DNA of 64,000 bases from Plantago major (lineage: Eukaryota > Streptophyta > Magnoliopsida > Lamiales > Plantaginaceae), in NCBI GenBank assembly GCA_026545765.1, contig CM048844.1, positions 74,295,590 through 74,359,589 of the forward strand, given 5' to 3'. Below, one piece after another: positions 50,501 to 60,735 of the stretch (its first letter is position 1; every line of letters begins with the position of its first letter). The position numbers and the translations under genes were made by a program. The notes below the pieces were generated by a model. That model saw nothing but the letters and a program-made list of their open reading frames with translations. It was not told the DNA's origin and searched no databases.

Positions 50501-53500
50501 CCTCTCCGCTAATATTCCATCGGGTAGTGGCTGAAATTCCCCACCGATAAAACATGTTGTTTAGGGCGATTGCTGCACTATCAAAGTCCATGCTTAAAAC
50601 TTGAAAAGATAAAAAATAAATGTAAAATGCAAAAAAAGGAGGTATTTCAATCAAACATTATAATTTGTATTTTACCCGAATTAATTCATAGTATCAAATA
50701 ACCTATTTTAAACTCTTCCCTAATACTAGTGTATTAAAACCGGCCGGAATGTCATATACTCCCTTCTCTATCCGACTAATGTTGTCTCCCTTTCATTTTT
50801 TTTAGATATCCGTTTAATTAATAGTGTTTGATATCAAAAACAATAAAAAGGTAAATCTCTTTGCCATTAATCAATTATTCTTCTTACTTTAGTATATGTC
50901 TCTCATATTTTTTTGCATTCTTTAATTATCATTTATCTCTCATATTTAGCTCTCAAGTATTCTTTGTTTAACATTTATATCCCTGACAAAAAACAATAAA
51001 CAATAAACTATAGGTTGTTTTTAAAATTGTACCGAAAAATTTCGACAACATTAATTGAGCAGAGGAAGTATGTCATATATACCCTTATAGAGCTATTGCT
51101 ATTGAAGAGTGTACAAATCATAATCTATTCAATCAGACATATTATAAGATATATGTACAACCGTTCGCATCTAATACATGTCTAATGCATTTCCAATCTC
51201 AAGTTGATAAAAGTAATTATATTCAAGAAGATGAAACTATATCAAGCACAAAGTTGATTACCTAACCTGCAGTTGGGATCGAACAATGTTTATACAACAT
51301 CTATCATGATGCTAGCATTCAGATGGGACATTACAACTAATTTCGTGAATGCTCATTAGTCTCCTCATATTTACTGGTGAAATTTGGACCAAAGTGGCAA
51401 TCACTCTTATTTACTACGTCTATTAGTCAATGTATATGGATTGACAAGTCCTTGCATATCACTTTCCGACTTGATGTTGTGTGAAAGCACTAGAAGAGTT
51501 TGCTACTACTAGTAGTATAAAGTCATAAGTGATAACTTGTGCCCAGAAGACATAATTACAAATGAATCACTTGATGCTTTTACCACCTGAAGTGCAAAAC
51601 TTACTTGGTATAGATTATTCAAGTAGTTTTTAAATATAAATGAAGCCTCAAAAGAAAGTTCAGGCTCTAGAAGAGTAACTACGTTGAAGAACATTGTGTC
51701 CCAGAAGAACACGTGTTAGACTTATTCCTTGAAGGAGTTGATGACTATATGTCTTGGCAAATAAAAAAGAGACAATGATTTGTTTCTTTATGTCACATCG
51801 TTCTGGCCAGTATCAAAATTAATTTTGTATACAAGCGCTATGAAATTTCACTACCCGTCAACAAGAAGATTGGCACATTCTCTAAGAATTAGTCACTACC
51901 AACGAGAAGCTTGGCAGAAAGTGATAATATTGAACATTATGTTTGATGTGACAAATTCGGCCATCCGGTTACAACTTTATCGTTTTTGTAAAACCTGAAG
52001 TTCTCATATACAAAATATAATTATGTGCTAGAAGCTTTCTCATGTTGTAATTCAATTGTATCAGTGGCAAGATACAACATTGAGTAAGCATGAAAATTGA
52101 GATCTTGAAAATAAGCAATATCACACTCATCAAGTTGATAAGATTGATACAATATAAGTGGCCAGAAGTCTACATGTACCTTTCAATTGTTTTACAATTA
52201 AAGTTTATTGAGTGAGTTAATTTATCTCTATTTTGGGGCAAATTTATTTTCAGCACTATCTATAAAAAATTCAACTGTGCAAATATGTTAACTTCCCCAT
52301 TGTTATGTTCTTTTGAAGAGAACTAGACATGAGAAACTTATTCTAAGGTGGACACTATGATGTTTGATAATAAATCGCCCAATAAACCTATCCCTTAGAG
52401 ATAGGTTTTACCACCTTAAGGGGAGGATGAAGGATAAAGAGAATTAGATCCCCAAACTAAACCGGAAGTTTAGACTTGTTAAATATGAAATACATAAAAT
52501 AGATGTTCAAAAGGATATGATGAAGTATCATATATAAACCAGTTATATCTTTCAAAATTACCGAGATATGTTCAACCATAAATTTTTATGATTTGACTGC
52601 TGACCCGCTATGATCCAATTTGAGGCATATAGAGTTACAGATCAGTGATATAATGGTATGTGTTGAACATTGAGGTATCTTGCCTATTTTATTAATGACC
52701 AATGTACCTAAAGTGCGATATATGCGGTTCCAAATATTACATACAATATAGGAAAATGGCAAGATAAAGCAGTTGGTCCTCTTGAAGAGTATGATATGGC
52801 CATGAAAGGCATATATATATCTGAATTATAATAGATGGCATATATAAAATGAAATGGTACCTCCAAAATATTCAGATATCAATTATCAATATTGATTTGA
52901 AAAATTTAAGAAAGAGATTTGAAATACCGGAATACATGGAACCGAGAAATTTATAAGCATATGCGAAATTCGATGGACATAAATTCTTAGACATGCAAGT
53001 GGGGATCTTACATGTGAATCCATTCGATGACATCATGATGATGATAAAAATGAGCTCATGGACCTGAAGTCTGATTGATTAACGAATTCGAAATACGTAC
53101 GGTACCGTTGCATTATCGAGTCAAATATCATGTGCATTTAGATACTAAGTAATGCATCCTAATATGTTTATTCTTGCATAGCTTACATTATTTAGTTTTA
53201 TCTAGTATATCCTTATGTATCATGTTGCATACTCACATGTTTATTCTTATATTGTGAACGTTATCACTCATACACAACCCTCAGGTTGTGCACATGAAAG
53301 TGACTGGCGACTTACAAGTCATATGGGTTGAGAAAGTTTAATGAGGAGAGTTATCATCTCCAACAGTTAGTCCCAGAAGGAGACTAAAAGTATCATGTTA
53401 ACAAACATGGATTGAATGAGGAAAGTTCTTGGAGAACAATTTTCTTTTTATCTCTAGATTCATTCTATAATCAACTTCACGTCGACGACAAGTGAAGTAT

Positions 53501-55720
53501 GAGACAAGATTCTCAAGATTTGTAAAGAGTAGTATTTGTTACATAAGTGATAGCTCAACCTGAAGTTTGAGCATATATACAATGATTACTCTTGTTAACA
53601 ATATTGAGATTGGCATGGTCCAGAAGTACCTTAATCATTTGTCAACTAAGAATACAAATTCTTAAAAGTCGAGTTAACAAGAAGTTTACAATCCTTTACT
53701 ATACCTTCTGAATAAGGTATGTATCTTGTCATGTAAAGGGAGATAATGACTGAAAAGCCATGAGTGCTTTTGCGCATTCCAGGATCAATTGTTGCACTCT
53801 TTTTCCCTTGCTAGGTTTTTACCCCATCGGGTTTTTTTCCTAATGAGGTTTTTAACGAGGCAACATTTTAAGCGCATATATGGTTATTTCCATATCTCCA
53901 TGATTGTGACATATGTTGTAAAGATGAGGTTATATAACTTGATAGTTATCTTTACATTTACAAATATGATGGAGATTTAGAACTCATTTCCTCGTGACAA
54001 GATTTTTTTTGCAAAGTTTTCAAAATGATCCCATATCATATTGAAGAAAACTTAAAATATAGTTTGAAGAAATGTAATTCTTCAAGTGCTCGAGACGTTC
54101 TTCCCATGAAGATAAATGTATATATCGACAAATTTTTGTGTTCTTATTCTAACCATGCAGAAACACTTGAGGACTTATGTGATGAACAATATATGGAGGG
54201 ACATTCGTTGCTCATTGAAGATAATTCAGATACATGATGGATGAAGTTCGCAATGAAGCACTTTACGTTCAACATATAATGTTGATAATGTCGATCAACA
54301 AATTGTCCATAAGACAATATGAATATGGTGGATATAAATGAAATGATGCACTCATGAGGGGGAGCAAATACGCACTGTACTCTTTTCCTTGACTAAGTTT
54401 TTTTCCACTGGGTATTTTCTTTTAACGAGACAGTATTACCAAAGCGTATTTTCTTTTAATAAGGATGATGTACTCTTTTTCCTTCACTAGACTTTTTTCC
54501 ACTCGGTTTTTGCTAGTAAGGTTTTAACGAGGCACATTCTCAAGTCAATGGACATTCAAGGGGGAGTGTTATGTAATAATATGATACTTGATGAATGTCT
54601 ATTCACCTTCTCCATTTCTTTGTAACTCTTGTAACTCCAATCACCCCACTACTATCCCTTATTGATTATGGGTTAAAGGGCACCATTTACATCCTATTGT
54701 AACTCTTTTAACTCCAATCACCCCACTACTATTATACTTTATGATGAGATTAAATCTCCTCCTACTTGTAGCCTATAAATAGTGGATCATGATGTATGTT
54801 GAATACACTTGTATCATTGGATAAGATGAATGATATATTCTTCTACTCTACTCTCTTCTTTCTTATTGTTCTTCTTTTCTTTCCTATCACATTAGTTCTA
54901 TAATTTCTAATAGAAATGTTGGATTTAGTTTTAGGATTAATAAAATTAGGGTCCTTGCAAATGTTGGTTTTAGTTTTCGTATATAATGAAAGATTATTTT
55001 AATTTGAAGATTTAACTTATAATATCTATTTTAAATGGTTTATATGTGTATATGACATTATAACCCTATTTGTATAGATATATTTACGAGATTTGTCACT
55101 GTAAAATTTACAAGTCTAATGGACGGTCGTGATTAATTACAAATTCAAATAACATTTGTACAAACGATCTAACGGTTGTAAATGAGTACGAGTGAAATGG
55201 TTGTACATTAAGCCGTACAAATGGAGTCGGACTTTAGAATCCGCCCTTCATTCATACCTCAAATTTTTTTATTTTCAACTAAACTGCAATAAACTATTTT
55301 ACATGTTATAACAACATTAACAACAACAACAAGAAGAAAGCAGCTTTTTGGCAAACATATATACTCCACCGTATCCATTAAGTTATCTAAAAAATTAATA
55401 TTTAGAGGCTAGGCTGTGTAATATTTAGTGAGGAGCAACTTTTGTGAGGCAGAAAACTTTTCAAGGAGATAAACAGAATAATCATATATTCAACTATAAA
55501 CGTTACAAATTCAACTATACACGGAATAAAACATTATTAACCTGCATATAACACAGGAAGCTATACCTTCAGTGGGATCAGTTGTGGGATTTGGCCTGGT
55601 TGAATTGGTTCTACTTTGAGCTTCTGCAGTATCAATTACCAACAGAATCAGCACAAGAAGGAGTTTTCTTATCTGATTTCCGAATTGGAAACACCCGTGG
55701 ATTTGCCGTGGCAGTACCAT
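42967..55720 (-). CDS. LRR-malectin receptor-like kinase (LRR-VIII-2 type), 24 exons, exon 20 interrupted by a hAT element
   Basis: Plasma-membrane receptor kinase like Arabidopsis At1g56120-At1g56145, a group that includes the cello-oligosaccharide receptor CORK1; this protein's ligand is unknown. Exons in gene order: 55567-55720, 50395-50599, 50166-50237, 49684-49755, 49466-49537, 49303-49374, 48590-48661, 48416-48487, 48227-48298, 47962-48030, 47808-47879, 47540-47611, 47388-47453, 47214-47279, 47081-47125, 46897-46961, 46266-46642, 45864-46062, 45613-45777, 44438-45301 (contains the hAT), 43959-44175, 43647-43878, 43357-43507, 42967-43257. All use GT-AG and the phases agree. Without the hAT the exons total 3,075 nt, or 1,024 codons plus stop. 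The start is the ATG at 55,720, downstream of an in-frame TAG. With the hAT, translation stops at about residue 713, before the kinase. The C-terminal tail is short for the family. Confidence 0.9.
44561..45291. mobile_element. Non-autonomous hAT transposon inserted in kinase exon 20, 731 bp
   Basis: Terminal inverted repeats CAGTGTTGTCAAT (left) and ATTAACAACACTG (right) match at 12 of 13 positions. They are flanked by the perfect 8-bp duplication CCCAATAA (44,553-44,560 and 45,292-45,299). An 8-bp duplication with CAG-type ends is diagnostic of hAT. Subterminal GC-rich words (CCGGGATCGCGCG and its complement) are repeated at both ends. On the minus strand near 44,940-45,000 a short acidic frame ([11 protein letters not shown] then stop) resembles the C-terminus of plant hAT transposases, so this is probably an internal deletion derivative. 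It lies ten bases inside exon 20 of the receptor kinase. Confidence 0.92.
44820..44930. repeat. 26-bp tandem repeat inside the hAT element
   Basis: About four copies of ACCAAATCATAAA followed by CGAGAAGTCTTAA or CCATAAGTCTTAA, alternating, with the first copy longer. It lies in the AT-rich centre of the hAT element. Confidence 0.8.
45613..45777 (-). CDS. Receptor kinase exon 19: transmembrane segment
   Basis: Encodes the juxtamembrane spacer, then the hydrophobic segment [20 protein letters not shown] and a basic stop-transfer run ([13 protein letters not shown]). It ends in phase 1 at CATG|GTAAGA. In the insertion-bearing allele it is the last intact exon before the hAT-disrupted exon. Confidence 0.88.
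45864..46642 (-). CDS. Receptor kinase exons 17-18: malectin domain
   Basis: Exon 17 (377 bp) starts at [10 protein letters not shown] and runs through [47 protein letters not shown] and [11 protein letters not shown]. Exon 18 (199 bp) gives the [22 protein letters not shown] and [12 protein letters not shown] part. This is the family's extracellular malectin domain, a disaccharide-binding fold in its relatives. Both exons are intact. Confidence 0.9.
46897..50599 (-). CDS. Receptor kinase exons 2-16: leucine-rich repeat ectodomain
   Basis: Exon 2 gives the cysteine-bearing LRR N-cap ([36 protein letters not shown]). Exons 3-9 and 11-12 are each exactly 72 bp, exon 10 is 69 bp, and exons 13-14 are 66 bp. 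Each encodes one LRR of the form [16 protein letters not shown]. One LRR per exon in a constant phase is the gene structure known for this subfamily. The exons end with the C-cap [16 protein letters not shown]. For exon 14 the donor giving the family frame is AT|GTACGG, two codons before a more obvious-looking GTAACT. Confidence 0.88.
47655..47674. repeat. Short AT microsatellite in a receptor kinase intron
   Basis: A run of about ten AT dinucleotides in the intron between exons 11 and 12. No function is suggested. Confidence 0.8.
50759..51070. mobile_element. MITE in intron 1 of the receptor kinase, ~312 bp
   Basis: The left end CTCCCTTCTCTATCCGACTA is mirrored by the right end (reversed: TACTTCCTCTGCTCAATTAA). 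Both lead into AATGTTGTC, giving an imperfect inverted repeat of about 28 bp. The perfect 9-bp word TGTCATATA lies directly outside both ends (50,750-50,758 and 51,071-51,079). A 9-bp duplication points to the Mutator superfamily, although the ends also resemble Stowaway (TA duplication). No coding. Confidence 0.6.
51240..54891 (+). mobile_element. Decayed Ty1/copia fossil in intron 1 of the receptor kinase
   Basis: The right end is an LTR (54,567-54,891) preceded by the polypurine tract AAGGGGGAG. Upstream is the characteristic copia 3' non-coding phrase, repeated three times in degenerate form (about 53,790-53,860, 54,378-54,440 and 54,466-54,540: CACTAG-TTTTTTCCCACTGGG-TTTTAACGAGGCA in general form). 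The rest is too decayed to show whole domains, with very many breaks, and no 5' LTR was found; the left boundary is approximate. It is an old fossil in the opposite orientation to the host gene. Confidence 0.65.
54567..54891 (+). repeat. 3' LTR of the intron-1 copia fossil, ~325 bp
   Basis: Starts TGTTATGTAATAATATG directly after the polypurine tract and carries a TATA box (CCTATAAATAG, about 54,771) and a long TC-rich 3' part. The end at about 54,891 (TATCACA) is a best guess. It contains a partial internal duplication (TAACTC-AACTCCAATCACCCCACTACTA, twice). Confidence 0.65.
54892..55566. other. Intron 1 remainder, AT-rich
   Basis: No exon or element end is supported. Words such as TTACAAGTCTAATGGACGG and ATCTAACGGTTGTAAATGAG suggest another old transposon fragment, class unknown. 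Confidence 0.35.
55567..55720 (-). CDS. Receptor kinase exon 1: signal peptide
   Basis: Encodes a signal peptide with hydrophobic core [17 protein letters not shown] and the family's extracellular start (TTDPTE), ending in phase 1 at GAAG|GTATAG. It joins exon 2, which begins with codons for [14 protein letters not shown], as in relatives (DPSEV-ALN). It is separated from exon 2 by a ~5-kb intron full of repeats. Confidence 0.85.
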
Positions 55721-56700
55721 CGATGATCTTTCTTTGACCAACTAATTGTAGTTTTTAGTGTAATCAATTTCCAATAGAGAGAAATACGATATAGTTAAAT
55801 TATGAGAATGTGTATGGATATGGTCTAGACGACAAATTTTCACACGTTGAATAGTCATGAAACGACATGTAGTAGTGATGATTTGACAAATTCAGTTCAT
55901 TCTTCATCACTTATGTCCCTACAATCCCCTTCACTGTAGCCTTAACTCAACTTGCACAATTATCGTCAAAACGATGCAGTGCACATATTTTTTTTATATG
56001 TTTAAACGGTAAAGGATAGCATTAATAATCGATCAAACGGTTCACACTAGCAATGTATAGAAAACAAAAATGTTACGTAATATATCCCCACCTTTACTTC
56101 AGCTCCATCAACTTGAAAATTGATTACATCCATGCCTTAACTACTTTTGACTTTTAAATAGAAAAGTCCACACGAATGCATTCGTAAGTCATCTTGCCCT
56201 TTTGAGCTAGATCCAGGGCTACCAGAATTTAAAAAGCGCATCTTAAATTTTAATCGTACTTAAAAATAATATAATGAAAAAAATATATTTACACCTTCAT
56301 TTAATCAACAAGACTTTGTAGAGAGATATGAAACTTAACCAATCGGTATACTGGATTTTAATGATTATTTATCAGATAAATCAATATATACATAATCTCA
56401 AATTTAAATGGCCTTCAAAATAGGAAAATGAAGAGGCGCTCGTCTTTAGGCCTGGCTAGATCCAATTCACTTCAATTTCGACAAACCTCTGTATTTTATA
56501 TAAAAGATAGATAACACCTCTGTGTTTTATTTAAACGATTCACATATAATTTGGGTGAAATTTTAAAATAAATTACTAAAGAATGAAAAGTTGGTAGTAT
56601 ATGTATTTTAATTTAATGGCAAAAGTTATAAATTTAGTGTAAAAAAGACAGTTTTAGTTATTTATTACACATGAGTAGTGTCATTTTTTGTAATCCATCC
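55721..56700. other. Upstream region of the receptor kinase gene
   Basis: AT-rich, with no open frame worth calling. It should hold the promoter of the minus-strand kinase gene, but I could not pick a convincing TATA box or a known element motif. Confidence 0.4.
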
Positions 56701-56779
56701 ATCCATATATTATTTAAAGCACAAGGGTTTAGACCCGACCAGATTCATTCAGTCCTACGTGGAATTTTGAATTAGTTGT

Positions 56780-57960
56780 ATTTTATTCAGTATATATTTT
56801 ATTGTTATTTTTGGTATGTTGACTGTATATATAATTTTTATTAAATCCTATATATCTTTATGTACAAAACTCCGAAAAATATTTCGAACATATATTTGAA
56901 TTCGTCATGACAAGACGATTCCGTACACACCAATCTTGAATACTATTATTAATTACCAACTTTTGCGAGAAACCATCTATCGTAAAGACTAATCAACCGA
57001 AAACTCATTCAATTCAGTCCAATCCAGCTACACTACACTTCAGTTCAGTTCAATTCAGTTTGATTCAGTTTAGAAAATTGCAGTTGAAGAGAACATAGCC
57101 TAATTAAACATCATATATTTTTGTTCAAACATCATATGTTTAACCTATAATTAATTACAAACTTTTGCGAGAGGCCGTCTGACGGAGAGACCATTTCTAC
57201 ATCATATATTAGTTGTATTTTAGCCAGTATATATTTTATTGTTATTTTTTGTATGTTGACAGTATGCATAATTTTTATTAAATCTTATATATCTTTATCT
57301 AAAATACTCCGAAAAATATTTTAAACATATATTTGAATTTGCCATGACAAGACGAATTCGTAGACACCAATCTTGAATACTATTATTAATTACAATTTTT
57401 TCCGAGAAACCGTCTCTCGAAAAGACCAATTCAACATCATATATTTTTGTTCAAACATCATATGTTTAACATATTATTAATTACAAACTTTTACGAGATA
57501 CCGACTCTCGACGAGACCAATTCAACATCATTTTTTTGTTCAAACATCATATATTTACTTCTAACATCGTAGGTATAATAAATCTGATTTATAGTTGTAT
57601 TATATGCAGTTATTAACATGTGTTGTTTGTATTAAAATATGTGTTGTTGATTTGGTCTCTCTGATAGATGGTCTCTCACAAAAGATACTCATTATTAATT
57701 AAACAAATCATTTTATATCTTAATATACAGAGTTGGTCTCCTGAGAGACGATCTCTAGATAATTTATCGAGAGACGGATCTATGTTGTCAATAAAATTAT
57801 CGATGTTATTCATCAAAACACCTATGATCTCAACATTAGTGTTTTTTTATTTTATAACATGACTTATTTCGTTAACAGTATAGATATTTTGATTAATAAC
57901 ATGGATGGTTTTGTTCATAACATAGGCCGTCTCTAGATAAGTTATCTAGAGACCATCTCT
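56780..57960. repeat. Degenerate interspersed repeats with GAGACCGTCTC-type inverted words
   Basis: Two diverged copies of a ~170-bp segment start near 56,782 and 57,208 (TTAGTTGTATTTTA, TATATATTTTATTGTTATTTTT, ACACCAATCTTGAATACTAT). They alternate with at least four copies of a shorter motif of the type GCGAGAAACCGTCTCTCG followed by AGACC-ATTCAACATCATAT (about 56,960, 57,167, 57,400 and 57,490). Near 57,929-57,955 the words GTCTCTAGATAA and TTATCTAGAGAC form a 12-bp inverted repeat around one base. No coding is supported. Confidence 0.65.
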
Positions 57961-57994
57961 TATGAGACTTTGTGTAATATATAATATAAATTTT

Positions 57995-59130
57995 ATCAAA
58001 TAAGATAAAATAAAATACTTAAATTTTAAAAATAAAGCATTTACTAGATTAATTAAATTTTACATTAAATTAGTTGCATTTTCAACTGGTATATGTTTCA
58101 ATGTTTATTTTTGGTATATTAGTTGCATATATAATTTTTATTAAATCTTATATGACTTTAGCTATAAAAATGCAAAAAATATATTGAATATATATTTGAA
58201 TTAACCATGATACGATAAATTCATAAACACCAATCTTGAATACTATTGTTAATTAAATAAATTATTTTAGTTATTAAAATGAAATATAAATTTATTAAAT
58301 AAGATAAATTGAATAGTGAAATATTATGGAATTAGTTACATTATAGTTAGAGTTTTATCGCATTAATCATGTATAAGAACTTCAGAGTTTAGCGTGCTTT
58401 CTTATGTGCAATTTTAAATAAAACCAACTAAAAGTCTTCCGGTTCAGGTACGAGTGAGGATAAATTGTGCGGGAAAGGACATGTACAGGTATAGTAAGGC
58501 TCCACAGACACCAATCTCGAATACTATTATTAATTAAATAAATCATTTTATATATTACTATAAATTTATCAAATAAGATAAACTAAAATACTTTAATTTT
58601 AAAAATAAAGCATTTACAAAATTAGTTAATTGTACGTGAAATTAGTTACATTTTCAACCGGTATATATTTAAATGTTTAATTTTGGTATATTGGTGTCAT
58701 ATATAATTTTTCTTAAATCTCATATGACGTTAACTACAAAAGTCCGAAAAATATATTGAACGTATATTTGAATTCGTCATAACACGACAAATTCATAAAC
58801 ACCAATCTTGAATACTATTATTAATTATATAAATTGTTTTATTTATTAATATAAAATATGATTTATGAAATAAGATAAAATTAAATAGTGTAATATTATG
58901 GAATTAGTTACATTATAGTCAGAGTTTTATGGCATTAATCATGCATAAGAACTTCAGAGTTTAGCGTGCTTTCTTAGAAGCAATTTAGATGGATGACCAA
59001 TTGAAAGTCCCCCGGTTCACGTATGAGTGAGGAAAAAGTGCGCGAAAAGGACATGTGTTGGTATAGTAAGGCCAACCTATCACCCGAAGAGTTTCTTATA
59101 CGTAATTGCACCGGTCCAAAGGGTTCGGAG
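57995..59130. repeat. Tandem duplication, unit ~570 bp
   Basis: The blocks about 58,005-58,503 and 58,580-59,100 share the same order of words: AAAATAAAGCATTTAC, TTAGTT-CATTTTCAAC-GG, ACACCAATCTTGAATACTAT, ATTATGGAATTAGTTACATT, then a 5S-like TRIM fragment (AAGAACTTCAGAGTTTAGCG). Equivalent points are offset by about 570 bp. The first part is also related to the repeats at 56.8 and 57.2 kb. Confidence 0.75.
58371..58503 (+). mobile_element. Cassandra-like LTR fragment (5S-bearing)
   Basis: Contains the 5S-like phrase AGAACTTCAGAGTTTAGCGT and the downstream LTR words AGTCTTCCGGTTCA, CGAGTGAGGATAA and GGGAAAGGACATGT seen in the fuller LTRs at 59.4-60.6 kb. It is an isolated piece inside the ~570-bp tandem duplication. 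Confidence 0.65.
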
Positions 59131-60570
59131 TTCAATACATTAGTAGTTGGGTTGTACTCATACCAACAAAGTGCACCTTTATTTTCGGAAATACGCCTAT
59201 AAGAATTCCAGAGTTAATTAGCGTGCTTGCTCTGGAGAAATTTTTGGATGGATGACCAACAGGGAAGTCTCCCGGTTCACGCACGAGTGAGGATAAACTA
59301 CGCGGCAAAGGACATTTATTGATAAAAAGCTTCCCATGAGTAACCTCGCCCCCCAAAGGGTCGGAGCTCGGTCCATTTGTGGTACGGGTCGTTACAAATG
59401 GTATCAGAGTCATGCCAACCCGAAACCCACAAGGGGTGGACGGTTGGCCGAACCATGTAACACTTCAAAGTTTCAAGTGAAGTTCAAACAAATTAAAGGG
59501 ATTGAGAACGCTACTCATACCAACAATGTACACCTTTCTTTTTGGTAATCCACTTATGAGAACTCCAGAGTTTAGCGTGCATGCTATGGAGCAATATTAG
59601 GATGATGACCAACTGGGAAGTCTCCCGGTTCGCGCACGAGTGGACAAAGTGTGCGGAAAAGGACTTGTATTGGTACAGTGGGGTCAGCATATTACTCGGA
59701 GAACTGCCCATGAGTATATACGCCGTTCCAAAGGGTCGGAGCTCGACCCATTAGTACAAGTACGTGGTAATGGTATCGGAGTTGTGGCAACCCAAAGCCT
59801 ACAAGGGGTGGATGGTTGGCCGGACCATGGTGCGGCGGGGACGTCGCACAATTCAAGAGACGGTGAATGTAACGCCCCAGAGTTTCAAGTCAAGTCCAAA
59901 CAGCTTAAAGGGATTGAGAACACTACTCATACCAACAAGGTACACCTTTATTTTCGGGAATCCACCTATAAGAATTCCAGAGTTAAGCCTGTTTGCTCTG
60001 GAGCAATCTTAGGATGGGTAATCAACTGCGAAGTCTCCCGATTCACGCACGAGTGAGGACAAAGTGCACGGGAAAGGACATGTGTTGGTACTGTGGAGCC
60101 ATCTTATCACCTGGAGAGCTTTCCATGAGTAACCGCACCGTCCCATTAGTGGTCCGGGTCGTTACAAATGGTATCAAAGTCGTGACAACCCAAAACCCAC
60201 AATGGGTGGACGGTTGGCAGGACCATGGTGGGGCGGGGCCATGGCACAATTCAAGAGGGAGTAAATGTAACGCCTCAATGTTTCAAGTCAATTCCAAACA
60301 GTTTAAAGAAATTGAGAACGCTACTCATACCAACAAGGTGCACCTTTCCTTTCGGGAATCCATCTATAAGAGTGTGCTTGATCTGGAACAATCTTAGATG
60401 GGTGACCAACTTTGAAGTCTTCCTGATCGCACACGTGTGAAGACAAAGTGCGCGGGAAAGAACTTGTGTTGGTATAGTGGGGCCGACATATCACCCGGAG
60501 AGCTGCCCATGAATAATCGCACCGGCCCAAAGGGTCGGGGCTCGGCCCATTAGTGACCCGGGTCGTTACA
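58942..60570 (+). mobile_element. Tandem multimer of a Cassandra-type TRIM retroelement
   Basis: Repeated LTR-internal units share LTRs. Two partial LTRs (about 58,942-59,156 and 59,157-59,396) come first, then three fuller ones (59,456-59,769, 59,868-60,166, 60,266-60,570). The internal parts are only 59, 98 and 99 bp. LTRs begin TGTAACGCC and end GGGTCGTTACA, and each internal part begins AATGGTATCA-AG, the tRNA-Met primer site. Each LTR carries a sequence like the 3' half of 5S rRNA. Short LTRs, no coding and a 5S domain define Cassandra, a terminal-repeat retrotransposon in miniature known across plants. The copies differ from one another clearly, so the array is old. It is non-autonomous and has no gene. 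Confidence 0.8.
59972..60040 (+). other. 5S-rRNA-like domain within a Cassandra LTR (best copy)
   Basis: Reads AGAATTCCAGAGTTAAGCCT, then TTAGGATGGGT, then GAAGTCTCCCG. Aligned with plant 5S rRNA (AACTCCGCAGTTAAGCGTGC and AGGATGGGTGACC-CTGGGAAGTCC) it covers the internal control region (A box, intermediate element, C box) in drifted form. It is not a 5S gene: the 5' part and the terminator are missing. Confidence 0.7.
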
Positions 60571-60735
60571 AAAATAATATTGGATGACGAAAAACTACCG
60601 ACTGACACCACGATCAACGTTGTTAACATAAATTTAACTACCATATTTTCTCGGTTAATTTATTCTTTCATCCTTTTTCTATTTATTATTAAAAAATAAA
60701 CTATACCGTGGCGATCTATTAAAAAATAAACTATA
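60571..60735. other. AT-rich segment before the Helitron-like end
   Basis: Contains a short direct duplication, TATTAAAAAATAAACTATACC (first 20 bases meant), once at about 60,686 and again at about 60,718. Nothing else is recognised. Confidence 0.4.

Noticed and set aside
58942-60570. True 5S rRNA genes
   Set aside because: Only the 3' half resembles 5S rRNA, it is embedded in LTRs bounded by TGTAACG and GTTACA, and tRNA-Met primer sites follow.
59132-60644. Several overlapping open frames of 66-138 residues on both strands
   Set aside because: All lie within the Cassandra-like TRIM array, which is non-coding; similar proteins arise from repeated LTR sequence.
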